A stretch of DNA of 64,000 bases from Mycolicibacterium chlorophenolicum (GTDB lineage: Bacteria; Actinomycetota; Actinomycetes; Mycobacteriales; Mycobacteriaceae): NCBI RefSeq assembly GCF_001044235.1, contig NZ_JYNL01000064.1, forward strand, positions 331,782 through 395,781. The letters run 5' to 3'. Made by a program: the position numbers and the translations under genes. Numbering within the stretch: the first letter of the stretch is position 1; each line of letters opens with the position of its first letter. Positions 57,817 through 64,000 of this stretch are shown here, piece by piece. A model generated the notes under the pieces. The model was not told the DNA's origin and searched no databases. It worked only from the letters and a program-made list of their open reading frames with translations.

Positions 57817-57850
57817 GGGTGTTGTCCTTTCGCTCGGTTCGGCGGCCGCG

Positions 57851-58771
57851 TCAGTCGACGACGGCGGCCGCGATCTCGGTGTCGGTGACCAGTGCGGACA
57901 CCAGGCCCGAGCGCAGCACGGCCCGGGTCGCAGTGATCTTCTCGGCACCCGCACAGATGGCGATGACCGTGGGGATGGCGCGCAGCCCCTCCTCGGTGAT
58001 GCCCATGCGGCGCTCGTCGAGCCCGGCCACCCGGTTGCCGTCTTCGTCGAGCAGCAGCCCGCAGGTCTCCGCGCGCACCCCGGCCTCGTACAGCGCGCAG
58101 GCCTCCTCCTCGGAGATCGAGGTGTAGACCTGGGACGCCTCGGGGGTCCACCCGCCCACGGAGACCAGCGCGCACGTGACGCGGGACTGGTTGGCGAAGG
58201 CGTCCTTGATCGGCGGCGTGCTGGCCAGGCTCTCGGCGGTGCGGGCATCGCCGACGACGTAGGGCGCGTACAGCGGCCAGGACTTGCCGCCGGTGACCTC
58301 GGAGATGCGTCGGGTCAGGTCGGCGCCGTTGGAGGTGAGCCCGCCGGCCAGGCCGGTCAGCTGGACGACGTCGCACTTCGGCAGGGACTGCAGGTACGGC
58401 GCGATGCGGGTCATGGTGCGGCCGCAGTCGATGCCGATGACGTCGCCCTCGCGCAGGATCGACTGCAGCAGGTCGGCCATCGCCTTGGCGACGGCTTCGA
58501 CCCGGTCGGCGGTGTTCTTCGATTCCGCGACGACGGCGTAGGCGTGCTGCAGGGAGTAGCGCTTCTGCAGGGCGCTGGACAGGTCGACGTTGATGGACCC
58601 GGGGTCGTGGATGACGATCTCGACCATGCCCGACTCGAGCGCTTCCTCGAGCATCCGGGCGACCTTGAAGCGGGACAGCCCGAACTCCTCGGCGATCTCG
58701 ACGCGGGTGCGTCCTTCCAGGTAGTAGCGGCGGGCGATCACGGCGCGCTGGAACAGTTCGTCCGGTCCCAT
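57851..58771 (-). CDS. SorC/DeoR-type sugar-responsive transcriptional regulator
   Basis: A 306-residue regulator. The N-terminal helix-turn-helix is IAEEFGLSRFKVARMLEEAL. The effector domain of the SorC sugar-phosphate-binding family follows, with VIGIDCGRTMTRIAPYL, VVQLTGLAGG and CALVSVGGWTP. These proteins are usually tetramers that release or rearrange on DNA when a phosphorylated sugar or polyol binds. ATG 58771 follows a strong GGGAGGTGAG. It is divergent from the dehydrogenase/importer operon, and the shared region carries palindromes and phased half-sites that it probably binds. Confidence 0.87.
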   Translation of the reverse strand: MGPDELFQRAVIARRYYLEGRTRVEIAEEFGLSRFKVARMLEEALESGMVEIVIHDPGSINVDLSSALQKRYSLQHAYAVVAESKNTADRVEAVAKAMADLLQSILREGDVIGIDCGRTMTRIAPYLQSLPKCDVVQLTGLAGGLTSNGADLTRRISEVTGGKSWPLYAPYVVGDARTAESLASTPPIKDAFANQSRVTCALVSVGGWTPEASQVYTSISEEEACALYEAGVRAETCGLLLDEDGNRVAGLDERRMGITEEGLRAIPTVIAICAGAEKITATRAVLRSGLVSALVTDTEIAAAVVD

Positions 58772-58800
58772 CTCACCTCCCTGCGCCGCCGCTACCCCGG

Positions 58801-58822
58801 GCTCTGCTCATATGAGCAGAGC
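58801..58822. promoter_or_regulatory. Perfect 22-bp palindrome, operator for the SorC-type regulator
   Basis: The 22 bases are exactly their own reverse complement. The left half is GCTCTGCTCAT, and the core GCTCA-TA-TGAGC contains two half-sites facing each other. It lies 29 bases upstream of the regulator start and just upstream of the -35 box for the operon. Confidence 0.7.
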
Positions 58823-58825
58823 TGC

Positions 58826-58855
58826 TTGACATGTGAGCATAGCTCAGAGAATGAT
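58826..58855 (+). promoter_or_regulatory. Promoter of the polyol operon with internal operator
   Basis: TTGACA (58826-58831) and AATGAT (58850-58855) are separated by 18 bases. The spacer contains TGAGC-ATA-GCTCA (58834-58846), a perfect 13-base palindrome. A protein bound here would sit on the promoter, and this is the expected position for repression by the SorC-type protein. Confidence 0.55.
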
Positions 58856-58871
58856 CCACATCACAGGCAAT

Positions 58872-58900
58872 CAGATGAGCAATCCGCGTAACAGATGAGC
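58872..58900. promoter_or_regulatory. Two further CAGATGAGC half-sites
   Basis: CAGATGAGC occurs at 58872-58880 and again at 58892-58900, exactly 20 bases apart. With the TGAGC cores at 58813 and 58834 they make a series spaced 21, 42 and 20 bases apart, all on the same face of the helix. Confidence 0.5.
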
Positions 58901-58929
58901 GCGGGGCCACCGGAAGCGGAAGGCGACCG

Positions 58930-59064
58930 ATGCGGGTTCGTGACGTCGAGTTGGCGACGCTCGCCGACTCCGTCCTGTCCCGAGAATCCGCCGACCTCCC
59001 CGGCGTGGAATCCCTGGTCATCGGGCGCGCACTGCTCGCCCCCGTCGAAAGGAGTGGCACGTGA
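58930..59064 (+). CDS. Small leader protein of the polyol operon (44 residues)
   Basis: ATG at 58930 is preceded by GCGGAAGGCG, a Shine-Dalgarno-like sequence about seven bases away. The frame encodes MRVRDVELATLADSV and continues with a mixed hydrophobic/charged composition to TGA at 59062-59064. That stop overlaps the GTG of the dehydrogenase gene (GTGA), the junction used throughout this operon. Third positions are mostly G or C. It is soluble, without signal or membrane segment. I do not recognise a family; it could be a real small protein, a translational leader, or a decayed gene end. Confidence 0.5.
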   Translation: MRVRDVELATLADSVLSRESADLPGVESLVIGRALLAPVERSGT

Positions 59065-60098
59065 CCGCCACCGTCGAACCGACCCCGGCCACCATGCGGG
59101 CCAGCGTCATGACAGGGGTGGGCGCCCTGCAGATCGAGGACAGACCGGTGCCGGAGCCCGGTGCGCACCAGGTCCTCGTCGAGGTCGCCGCCGTCGGCGT
59201 CTGCGGCTCGGACGTGCACTACTACCGGCACGGCCGTATCGGCGACTTCGTCGTCGAGCAGCCGATGATCCTGGGCCACGAGCTGTCGGGGCGCATCGCC
59301 GCCGTCGGCGCGGGCGTCGACCCGGCGCGGGTGGGCCAGCGGGTCGCGGTGGAACCGCAACACCCGTGCCGGCGCTGCCCGCAGTGCCGGGCCGGCCGCT
59401 ACAACCTGTGCCCGCACATCGAGTTCTACGCGACGCCGCCGATCGACGGCGCGTTCTGCCGGTACGTGCTGACCGACGACGACATGGCGCACCCGGTGCC
59501 CGACTCGATGTCCGACGACGCGGCCGCGCTGCTCGAGCCGCTGTCGGTGGCGATCGCCACGATGCGCAAGGCGCACGTCGCGCCCGGGACGTCGATCCTC
59601 ATCGCCGGCGCGGGACCGATCGGCGTGATCTGCGCGCAAACCGCCCGCGCATTCGGGGCGGCCCGCATCGTGGTCACCGACCTCGTCGCCTCCCGCCGCG
59701 AGAAGGCCCTGCAGTTCGGCGCCACCGAGGTGCTCGACCCGACCGCGGTCGACGTCGCGGCGATCGAGCCGGTCGACGCGTTCGTCGACGCCACCGGGGT
59801 GCCCGCGGCCGTGGTCAGCGGGATCAAGGCCGTCGGCCCCGCCGGGCACGTCGTGCTGGTCGGCATGGGCGCCGACGAATACGCGCTGCCGGTCAGCCAC
59901 ATCGCCAACCAGGAGATCACGGTGACGGGCGTGTTCCGCTACACCGACACCTGGCCCGCGGCCATCCACCTGGTGTCCAGTGGCGCCGTCGATCTCGACG
60001 GCATGGTGACCGGGCGCTACGACCTCGAGCACGTCGGCGAGGCACTCGACAGCGATTCGGACCCGGCGAGCCTGAAGTCGATCGTGGAGCCACGGTGA
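59061..60098 (+). CDS. Zinc-dependent polyol dehydrogenase (sorbitol/xylitol dehydrogenase-like)
   Basis: A 345-residue MDR-family enzyme. Catalytic zinc ligands are Cys48 in GVCGSD and His73-Glu74 in GHELSG. The structural zinc cysteines are Cys103, 106, 109 and 117 (CRRCPQC...NLC). The NAD motif is IAGAGPIGVICA, and the acidic residue after strand 2 (VTDLVASRR) favours NAD. This is the layout of sorbitol/xylitol dehydrogenases, which oxidise polyols to ketoses. It starts the operon after the small ORF and overlaps the ATPase gene by 4 nt. Confidence 0.87.
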   Translation: MTATVEPTPATMRASVMTGVGALQIEDRPVPEPGAHQVLVEVAAVGVCGSDVHYYRHGRIGDFVVEQPMILGHELSGRIAAVGAGVDPARVGQRVAVEPQHPCRRCPQCRAGRYNLCPHIEFYATPPIDGAFCRYVLTDDDMAHPVPDSMSDDAAALLEPLSVAIATMRKAHVAPGTSILIAGAGPIGVICAQTARAFGAARIVVTDLVASRREKALQFGATEVLDPTAVDVAAIEPVDAFVDATGVPAAVVSGIKAVGPAGHVVLVGMGADEYALPVSHIANQEITVTGVFRYTDTWPAAIHLVSSGAVDLDGMVTGRYDLEHVGEALDSDSDPASLKSIVEPR

Positions 60099-61681
60099 CC
60101 GGCGGGCAGGAGCGAAGCGACCGGGGAAAGTTGGCGGGCGGGCAGGCACTGTTGCGGTGCAACGACATTCACAAGAGCTTCGGCGGCGTGCCGGTGCTCG
60201 AGGGCATCACGCTGGACCTGCAGCCGGGCACCGTGACCGCGTTGGCCGGCGAGAACGGCGCGGGGAAGTCGACGCTGATGAAGATCATCAGCGGGCAGTA
60301 CAGCGCCGACCACGGCACCGTCACCGTCGGCGAGACCGCGCTGGCGCCGGGCAACACCCGCGACGCGGTGCGCCACGGTGTCGCGATCGTGCCGCAGGAG
60401 CTGGCGTCGATCGAGAACATGACGGTCTACGAAAACCTTTTCGTGGGACGGGAGATCACGGTCGGGCCGTTCCTGAACCGGCGCGCGATGATCGATCAGG
60501 CCCGCGACGCGCTCGGAGTGTTCGGCGTGAAGATCGACCCGACGGCGCGGATGGGCAGCCTGCCGGTCGGATTGCGCCAGATCGTCGAGATCGTCAAGGC
60601 CGCCAGCACCGGCGCGCAGGTGGTGATGCTCGACGAACCCACCTCCGCGATCTCCGAGCGGGAGGTCGAGGGGCTCTACAAGGTGGTGCGCCGGCTGCGC
60701 GAGCACGGCGTCGCGATGGTCTACACGACCCACAAGATGGCCGAGATCCGCGCCATCGCCGACCGGGTGGTCGTGCTGCGTGACGGCGGGCTGATCCTCG
60801 ACGAACCGATCGCCGACGTCACCGACGACGACATCGTCACCGCGATGATCGGCCGGGAACTCGACGCGCTGTTCCCGGACCGCCCGAGCCCGGGAACGGA
60901 ACCGGTGCTCGAAGTCCGTGACCTCCACGTCGACGGCGCCTCCGGACCGGTGTCGTTCACCGTCAACGCCGGCGAGATCGTCGGGTTGGCCGGCCTCGTC
61001 GGCGCCGGCCGCACCGAGTTGCTCGAGGCCGTCTTCGGCGCCCGCAGCAGCACTGCGGGCCAGATCACGGTGCGCGGCAAGGCCGTCAAGCGCAACCATC
61101 CCGCCGCGGCGATCACCGCGGGCATGGCGATGGTGCCCGAGGACCGCAAGCTCTCCGGGGTCGTGCTGTCGATGAGCGTGCTCGACAACGGCACCCTGCC
61201 GCGGCTGTCGTCGTTCTCGCTGGCCGGCTGGCTGCGCGGGAAAGCCCGCAACAAGGCGGTGTCCGACGTGATGTCCTCGGTGCGGCTCAAGACCCGCGGA
61301 CTGAGCCAGGAGGTCGGCACACTGTCCGGCGGCAACCAGCAGAAGGTGGTGCTGGCGCGCTGGCTCACCGGCGACGTCAACGTGCTGCTGCTCGACGAAC
61401 CGACCCGCGGCGTCGACGTCGGCGCGCGCAGCGAGATCTACCGCATCGTCACCGAATTCGCGGCGAACGGCATGGCGGTGCTGATGGCGTCCTCGGACAT
61501 GCCCGAGATCGTCGGGCTGTCCCACCGCGCGTTCGTCATGCGCGGCGGCACCTTCGTCGGCGAACTCGACCGCGACGCCCTCGACCACCCCGAGGTCCAG
61601 GAATCGGTGTTCCGCCTCGCGACCGCCCTCGACACCAGGCCATCGACACCATCGACCACCACGCAGCAGGAGGCATCATGA
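60095..61681 (+). CDS. Sugar ABC importer ATP-binding protein, tandem domains (RbsA-like)
   Basis: A 528-residue ATPase with two nucleotide-binding domains, the form used by ribose/xylose/polyol importers. The first domain has Walker A GENGAGKST and Walker B VVMLDEPTSA, with a degenerate signature MGSLPVGLRQ. The second has Walker A-like GLVGAGRTE, signature LSGGNQQKV and Walker B LLLDEPTRG. GTG 60095 overlaps the dehydrogenase stop (GTGA). The first ~18 residues before LLRCNDIHKSF are a non-conserved tail. The stop overlaps the permease start (ATGA). Confidence 0.9.
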   Translation: MTGGQERSDRGKLAGGQALLRCNDIHKSFGGVPVLEGITLDLQPGTVTALAGENGAGKSTLMKIISGQYSADHGTVTVGETALAPGNTRDAVRHGVAIVPQELASIENMTVYENLFVGREITVGPFLNRRAMIDQARDALGVFGVKIDPTARMGSLPVGLRQIVEIVKAASTGAQVVMLDEPTSAISEREVEGLYKVVRRLREHGVAMVYTTHKMAEIRAIADRVVVLRDGGLILDEPIADVTDDDIVTAMIGRELDALFPDRPSPGTEPVLEVRDLHVDGASGPVSFTVNAGEIVGLAGLVGAGRTELLEAVFGARSSTAGQITVRGKAVKRNHPAAAITAGMAMVPEDRKLSGVVLSMSVLDNGTLPRLSSFSLAGWLRGKARNKAVSDVMSSVRLKTRGLSQEVGTLSGGNQQKVVLARWLTGDVNVLLLDEPTRGVDVGARSEIYRIVTEFAANGMAVLMASSDMPEIVGLSHRAFVMRGGTFVGELDRDALDHPEVQESVFRLATALDTRPSTPSTTTQQEAS

Positions 61682-62718
61682 GTACCGACGTCGACAGCAG
61701 CGCGCAGCCGCCCGGCCCGTCGGCTGCCCCGACCGTGACCTCGCCGATCACCGGCGAGCCCGTGAAACTGTTCTCCCGGCAATGGTTCTCGGGTGTGCTG
61801 CTGCGCTACTCGATGGTCATCGTGGTGCTGCTGGTGATCGCGTACTTCAGCTACCGCAGCGCACGCTTCTCGACTCCCGACAACCTGGTCACCATCCTGG
61901 TCGCGGCGGCGCCGTTCGCGCTCATCGCGCTCGGACAGACGCTGGTGATCCTCACCGGGGGCATCGACCTGTCGGTCGGCAGCGTCATCGCGGTGTCGGC
62001 GATGTCGGCGGCGGCGACCGCGAAGGCCAATCCCGGCCAGGTCTGGCTCACCGTGCTGGTGGCCATGCTGGTAGGTCTCGCGGTGGGCTGCGTGAACGGA
62101 TTCCTGGTGTCGCGCATCAACGTTCCACCGTTCATCGCGACATTGGGCACGCTGACGGCGGGGTCGGGTTTGGCCTATGTGATCGGCGGCGGCGCACCCA
62201 TCAACGGGTTGCCCGCGGAGTTCGGCTCGATCGCCAACACCAAGATCCTCGGTCTGCAGATCCCGGTGCTGCTGATGATCTTCGGCATCATCGCGCTGGC
62301 CATCATCATGAAGCGCACCACGTACGGCATGCGCGTCTACGCGGTGGGCGGCAACCGCAACGCCGCCGAGATCGCCGGCATCAACGCCAAGAACGTGTTG
62401 TTCAGCGTCTACGCGATCTCCGGTCTGCTCGCCGGGCTCTCCGGCGTCATGCTGGCCTCCCGCGTCATCTCGGGCCCGCCGAACCTGGGTCAGGGCTACG
62501 AGCTGGATGCCATCGCCGCCGTCGTGATCGGCGGCGCGAGCCTGATGGGCGGACGCGGCAGCATCTGGGGTACAGCGCTGGGCCTGTTCATGATCATGAC
62601 GCTGAACAACGGCCTGGACATCCTCGTCGTGCCGGCGTACTGGCAGGACGTCATCAAGGGCGTGCTGATCGTCGCTGCGGTGGCGGTCGACGTGTGGTCC
62701 TCCAGGAGGCGCACCTGA
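61678..62718 (+). CDS. Sugar ABC importer permease (RbsC-like)
   Basis: A 346-residue membrane protein with about eight to ten helices. The family stretch TLVILTGGIDLSVGSVIAVS is near residue 90, followed by VNGFLVSRINVPPFIATLGT, and the cytoplasmic loop TYGMRVYAVGGNRNAAEIAG is the region that contacts the ATPase. Such permeases form homodimers. ATG 61678 overlaps the ATPase stop by 4 nt. The N-terminal ~40 residues are polar and cytoplasmic. Confidence 0.9.
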   Translation: MSTDVDSSAQPPGPSAAPTVTSPITGEPVKLFSRQWFSGVLLRYSMVIVVLLVIAYFSYRSARFSTPDNLVTILVAAAPFALIALGQTLVILTGGIDLSVGSVIAVSAMSAAATAKANPGQVWLTVLVAMLVGLAVGCVNGFLVSRINVPPFIATLGTLTAGSGLAYVIGGGAPINGLPAEFGSIANTKILGLQIPVLLMIFGIIALAIIMKRTTYGMRVYAVGGNRNAAEIAGINAKNVLFSVYAISGLLAGLSGVMLASRVISGPPNLGQGYELDAIAAVVIGGASLMGGRGSIWGTALGLFMIMTLNNGLDILVVPAYWQDVIKGVLIVAAVAVDVWSSRRRT

Positions 62719-62782
62719 AGCAAGCCGAGTCAACCTTCGTCGCACCACTTTTCACTGTCGAAAACGAGAGAAGAGAGAACAC

Positions 62783-63832
62783 ATGAGATTGCTCACCAAG
62801 ATCGCGGCGATGGCCTCGGCCGGTGTGGTCGGTGCCGCGCTGACCGCCTGCGGCGCCGGCGACACGACGGCCAACAGCGACACCAAGCGCATCGGTGTCT
62901 CGGTGTACGACATGAGCTCGTTCATCACCGCGGGCAAGGAGGGCATGGAGGCCTACGCCAAGGACAACAACATCGAATTGGTCTGGAACTCCGCCAATCT
63001 CGACGTGTCCACGCAGGCCGACCAGGTCGACTCGATGGTCAACCAGGGTGTCGACGCGATCATCGTCGTCCCCATCCAGGCCGATTCCCTCGGACCGCAG
63101 GTCGCCACCGCGAAGTCCAAGGGCATCCCGCTGGTCGCGGTCAACGCGGCGCTGAACAATCCCGATGTCGCGGCGAGCGTGCAGCCCGACGACGTGGCCG
63201 CCGGTGAGCAGGAGATGCAGATGATGGCCGACCGCCTCGGCGGCAAGGGCAACATCGTGATCCTGCAGGGTCCGCTCGGCCAGTCCGGTGAGCTGGACCG
63301 CACCAAGGGCATCAACAACGTGCTGGCGAAGTACCCGGACATCAAGGTGCTGGCCAAGGACACCGCCAACTGGAAGCGCGACGAGGCCGTCAACAAGATG
63401 AAGAACTGGATCTCCGGCTTCGGCCCGCAGATCAACGCCGTCGTCGCCGAGAACGACGACATGGGCCTCGGGGCGCTGCAGGCGCTCAAGGAGTCCGGCC
63501 GCACCGATGTGCCGATCGTGGGCATCGACGGCATCGAGGACGGCCTCAACGCGGTCAAGAGCGGCGAGTTCATCGGCACCTCGCTGCAGAACGGCACCGT
63601 GGAGCTCTCCGCCGGCCTGGCCGTCGCCAACGCGCTGGCCAAGAAGGAAGAGGTGAACACCAAGCCGGTGTATGTCATGCCGGCCATCACCAAGGACAAC
63701 GTCGACGTCGCGATCCAGCACGTGGTGACCGACCGGCAGAAGTTCCTCGACGGGCTGTCCGATCTGACCACCCAGAACCTCAAGACCGGCGACATCGCCT
63801 ACGAGGGGATCCCGGGCCAGAAGCAGCCCTGA
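62783..63832 (+). CDS. Sugar/polyol-binding lipoprotein (RbsB-like)
   Basis: A 349-residue lipoprotein. The lipobox is ALTAC (Cys23). The mature fold of the periplasmic-binding-protein 1/4 class starts RIGVSVYDMSSFITAGKEGM. It continues with QADQVDSMVNQGVDAIIVVP and INAVVAENDDMGLGALQALK and ends VPIVGIDGIEDGL, the hinge and ligand-site segments typical of ribose-type binders. It lies 64 bases after the permease gene behind AAGAGAGAAC. With the dehydrogenases in the locus, the ligand is likely a polyol or pentose; the exact sugar is not predictable. Confidence 0.88.
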   Translation: MRLLTKIAAMASAGVVGAALTACGAGDTTANSDTKRIGVSVYDMSSFITAGKEGMEAYAKDNNIELVWNSANLDVSTQADQVDSMVNQGVDAIIVVPIQADSLGPQVATAKSKGIPLVAVNAALNNPDVAASVQPDDVAAGEQEMQMMADRLGGKGNIVILQGPLGQSGELDRTKGINNVLAKYPDIKVLAKDTANWKRDEAVNKMKNWISGFGPQINAVVAENDDMGLGALQALKESGRTDVPIVGIDGIEDGLNAVKSGEFIGTSLQNGTVELSAGLAVANALAKKEEVNTKPVYVMPAITKDNVDVAIQHVVTDRQKFLDGLSDLTTQNLKTGDIAYEGIPGQKQP

Positions 63833-63846
63833 CACAACGGTATTCG

Positions 63847-63879
63847 CGAAGGCCGGTCGCATCACGCGGCCGGCCTTCG
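63847..63879 (+). terminator. Terminator hairpin at the end of the polyol operon
   Basis: CGAAGGCCGG (63847-63856) and CCGGCCTTCG (63870-63879) are perfect arms; the stem continues inward to CGC/GCG with one G-T pair, leaving a 5-base loop. It begins 15 bases after the binding-protein stop. Confidence 0.6.
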
Positions 63880-63923
63880 TGATGCTGACCGGACTTGTCG
63901 GACCCCTCTGTGATGATGGTGGC

Positions 63924-64000
63924 ATGTCCTCGCCGGCAACGTCTTTGGTCGCTTCGCGGCGTATCGATGAGCGGTTGGACGTGTTGTTCGACGAGCTGGC
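63924..64000 (+). CDS. Start of a possible DUF222/13E12-repeat HNH-endonuclease-type gene (cut by window end)
   Basis: ATG at 63924 opens a frame that runs off the window after 25 codons. The visible start is MSSPATSLVASRRIDERLDV, then LFDEL. RLDxLFDELA is how I remember the first helix of mycobacterial 13E12/DUF222 proteins, which often carry a C-terminal HNH nuclease domain. The upstream text TGTCGGACCCCTCTG also resembles what precedes such genes. The codon use is less GC-biased at third positions (TCT, TTG, GCT) than its neighbours. The call is provisional because only the first helix is visible. Confidence 0.4.
   Translation, partial: MSSPATSLVASRRIDERLDVLFDEL

Noticed and set aside
58832..58848. 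Possible CRP site (TGTGA followed by TCA-rich half)
   Set aside because: Only one half matches; the bases are better explained by the TGAGC-ATA-GCTCA palindrome that fits the other half-sites nearby.
58895..60094. In-frame upstream extension of the RbsA-like ATPase
   Set aside because: It runs through the dehydrogenase gene in another frame; the ATPase domain starts just after the GTG at 60095.
1..64000. tRNA, rRNA, prophage, insertion sequence or genomic island
   Set aside because: No tRNA T-loop signature, transposase, integrase or phage structural gene was seen, and codon use is uniform apart from the last few codons of the window.

Overview
The window is GC-rich (roughly 70% by eye) actinobacterial DNA and most likely comes from a fast-growing mycobacterium (Mycolicibacterium type). 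The supports are a secreted haemophore-like MHB protein, a WS/DGAT acyltransferase, the short mycobacterial-type MTHFR, a GH65/HAD pair resembling Rv3401/Rv3400, F420/PPOX and LLM oxidoreductases, many GTG starts, and several TANNNT boxes placed for leaderless transcription. It reads as chromosomal: I see no transposase, phage gene, CRISPR array, tRNA or rRNA. Coding density is very high and ATGA/GTGA overlaps are common. The species assignment is inference.

Layout. 1-4000: tail of a phosphoribosyltransferase-like gene, a hairpin, and a four-gene ABC importer. 4100-10970: PPOX protein, ECF sigma factor, DMT and MHS/MFS transporters, a coiled-coil protein whose start abuts kup. 10950-16900: GH65 phosphorylase/hydrolase plus HAD mutase, LLM oxidoreductase, rhomboid protease, VOC protein, nitroreductase. 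17000-19350: secreted haemophore-like protein, secreted small protein and a beta-lactamase-fold esterase. 19390-22230: a LysR regulator between a class A beta-lactamase (divergent) and a beta-lactamase-like protein (downstream). 22240-26254: flavoprotein / methyltransferase-like membrane protein / glutaminyl cyclase operon, then a zinc alcohol dehydrogenase. 26259-34110: a seven-gene operon (ABC importer, ACMSD-type amidohydrolase, dihydroxypyridine-hydroxylase-like FAD monooxygenase, cupin) divergent from a GAF-PucR regulator, with a perfect palindrome between them. 34126-49270: hrpA, VOC, membrane protein, MTHFR, lipoprotein, SelO, WS/DGAT, class III aminotransferase, small membrane proteins, a Gly-rich secreted repeat protein, amidohydrolase and SDR. 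49233-57050: GAF-GGDEF cyclase, CobW-type GTPase, DUF2237, MOSC, MscS, a possibly structured leader, and two LLM monooxygenases. 57055-63880: a polyol/sugar uptake and oxidation locus. The window ends in the first codons of a possible DUF222/13E12-type gene.

Two loci look like integrated systems. At 57-64 kb a SorC-type regulator and an SDR are divergent from a Zn-dehydrogenase and a ribose-type ABC importer. The control region has a perfect 22-bp palindrome, a second palindrome between the -35 and -10 boxes, and TGAGC half-sites spaced by about two or four helical turns. A 44-codon ORF with a Shine-Dalgarno overlaps the dehydrogenase start. At 26-34 kb import, hydroxylation and decarboxylation/hydrolysis of what may be an N-heteroaromatic or aromatic acid are encoded together under a PucR regulator. 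Functions are assigned from motif recognition without database searches; substrates are inferred.
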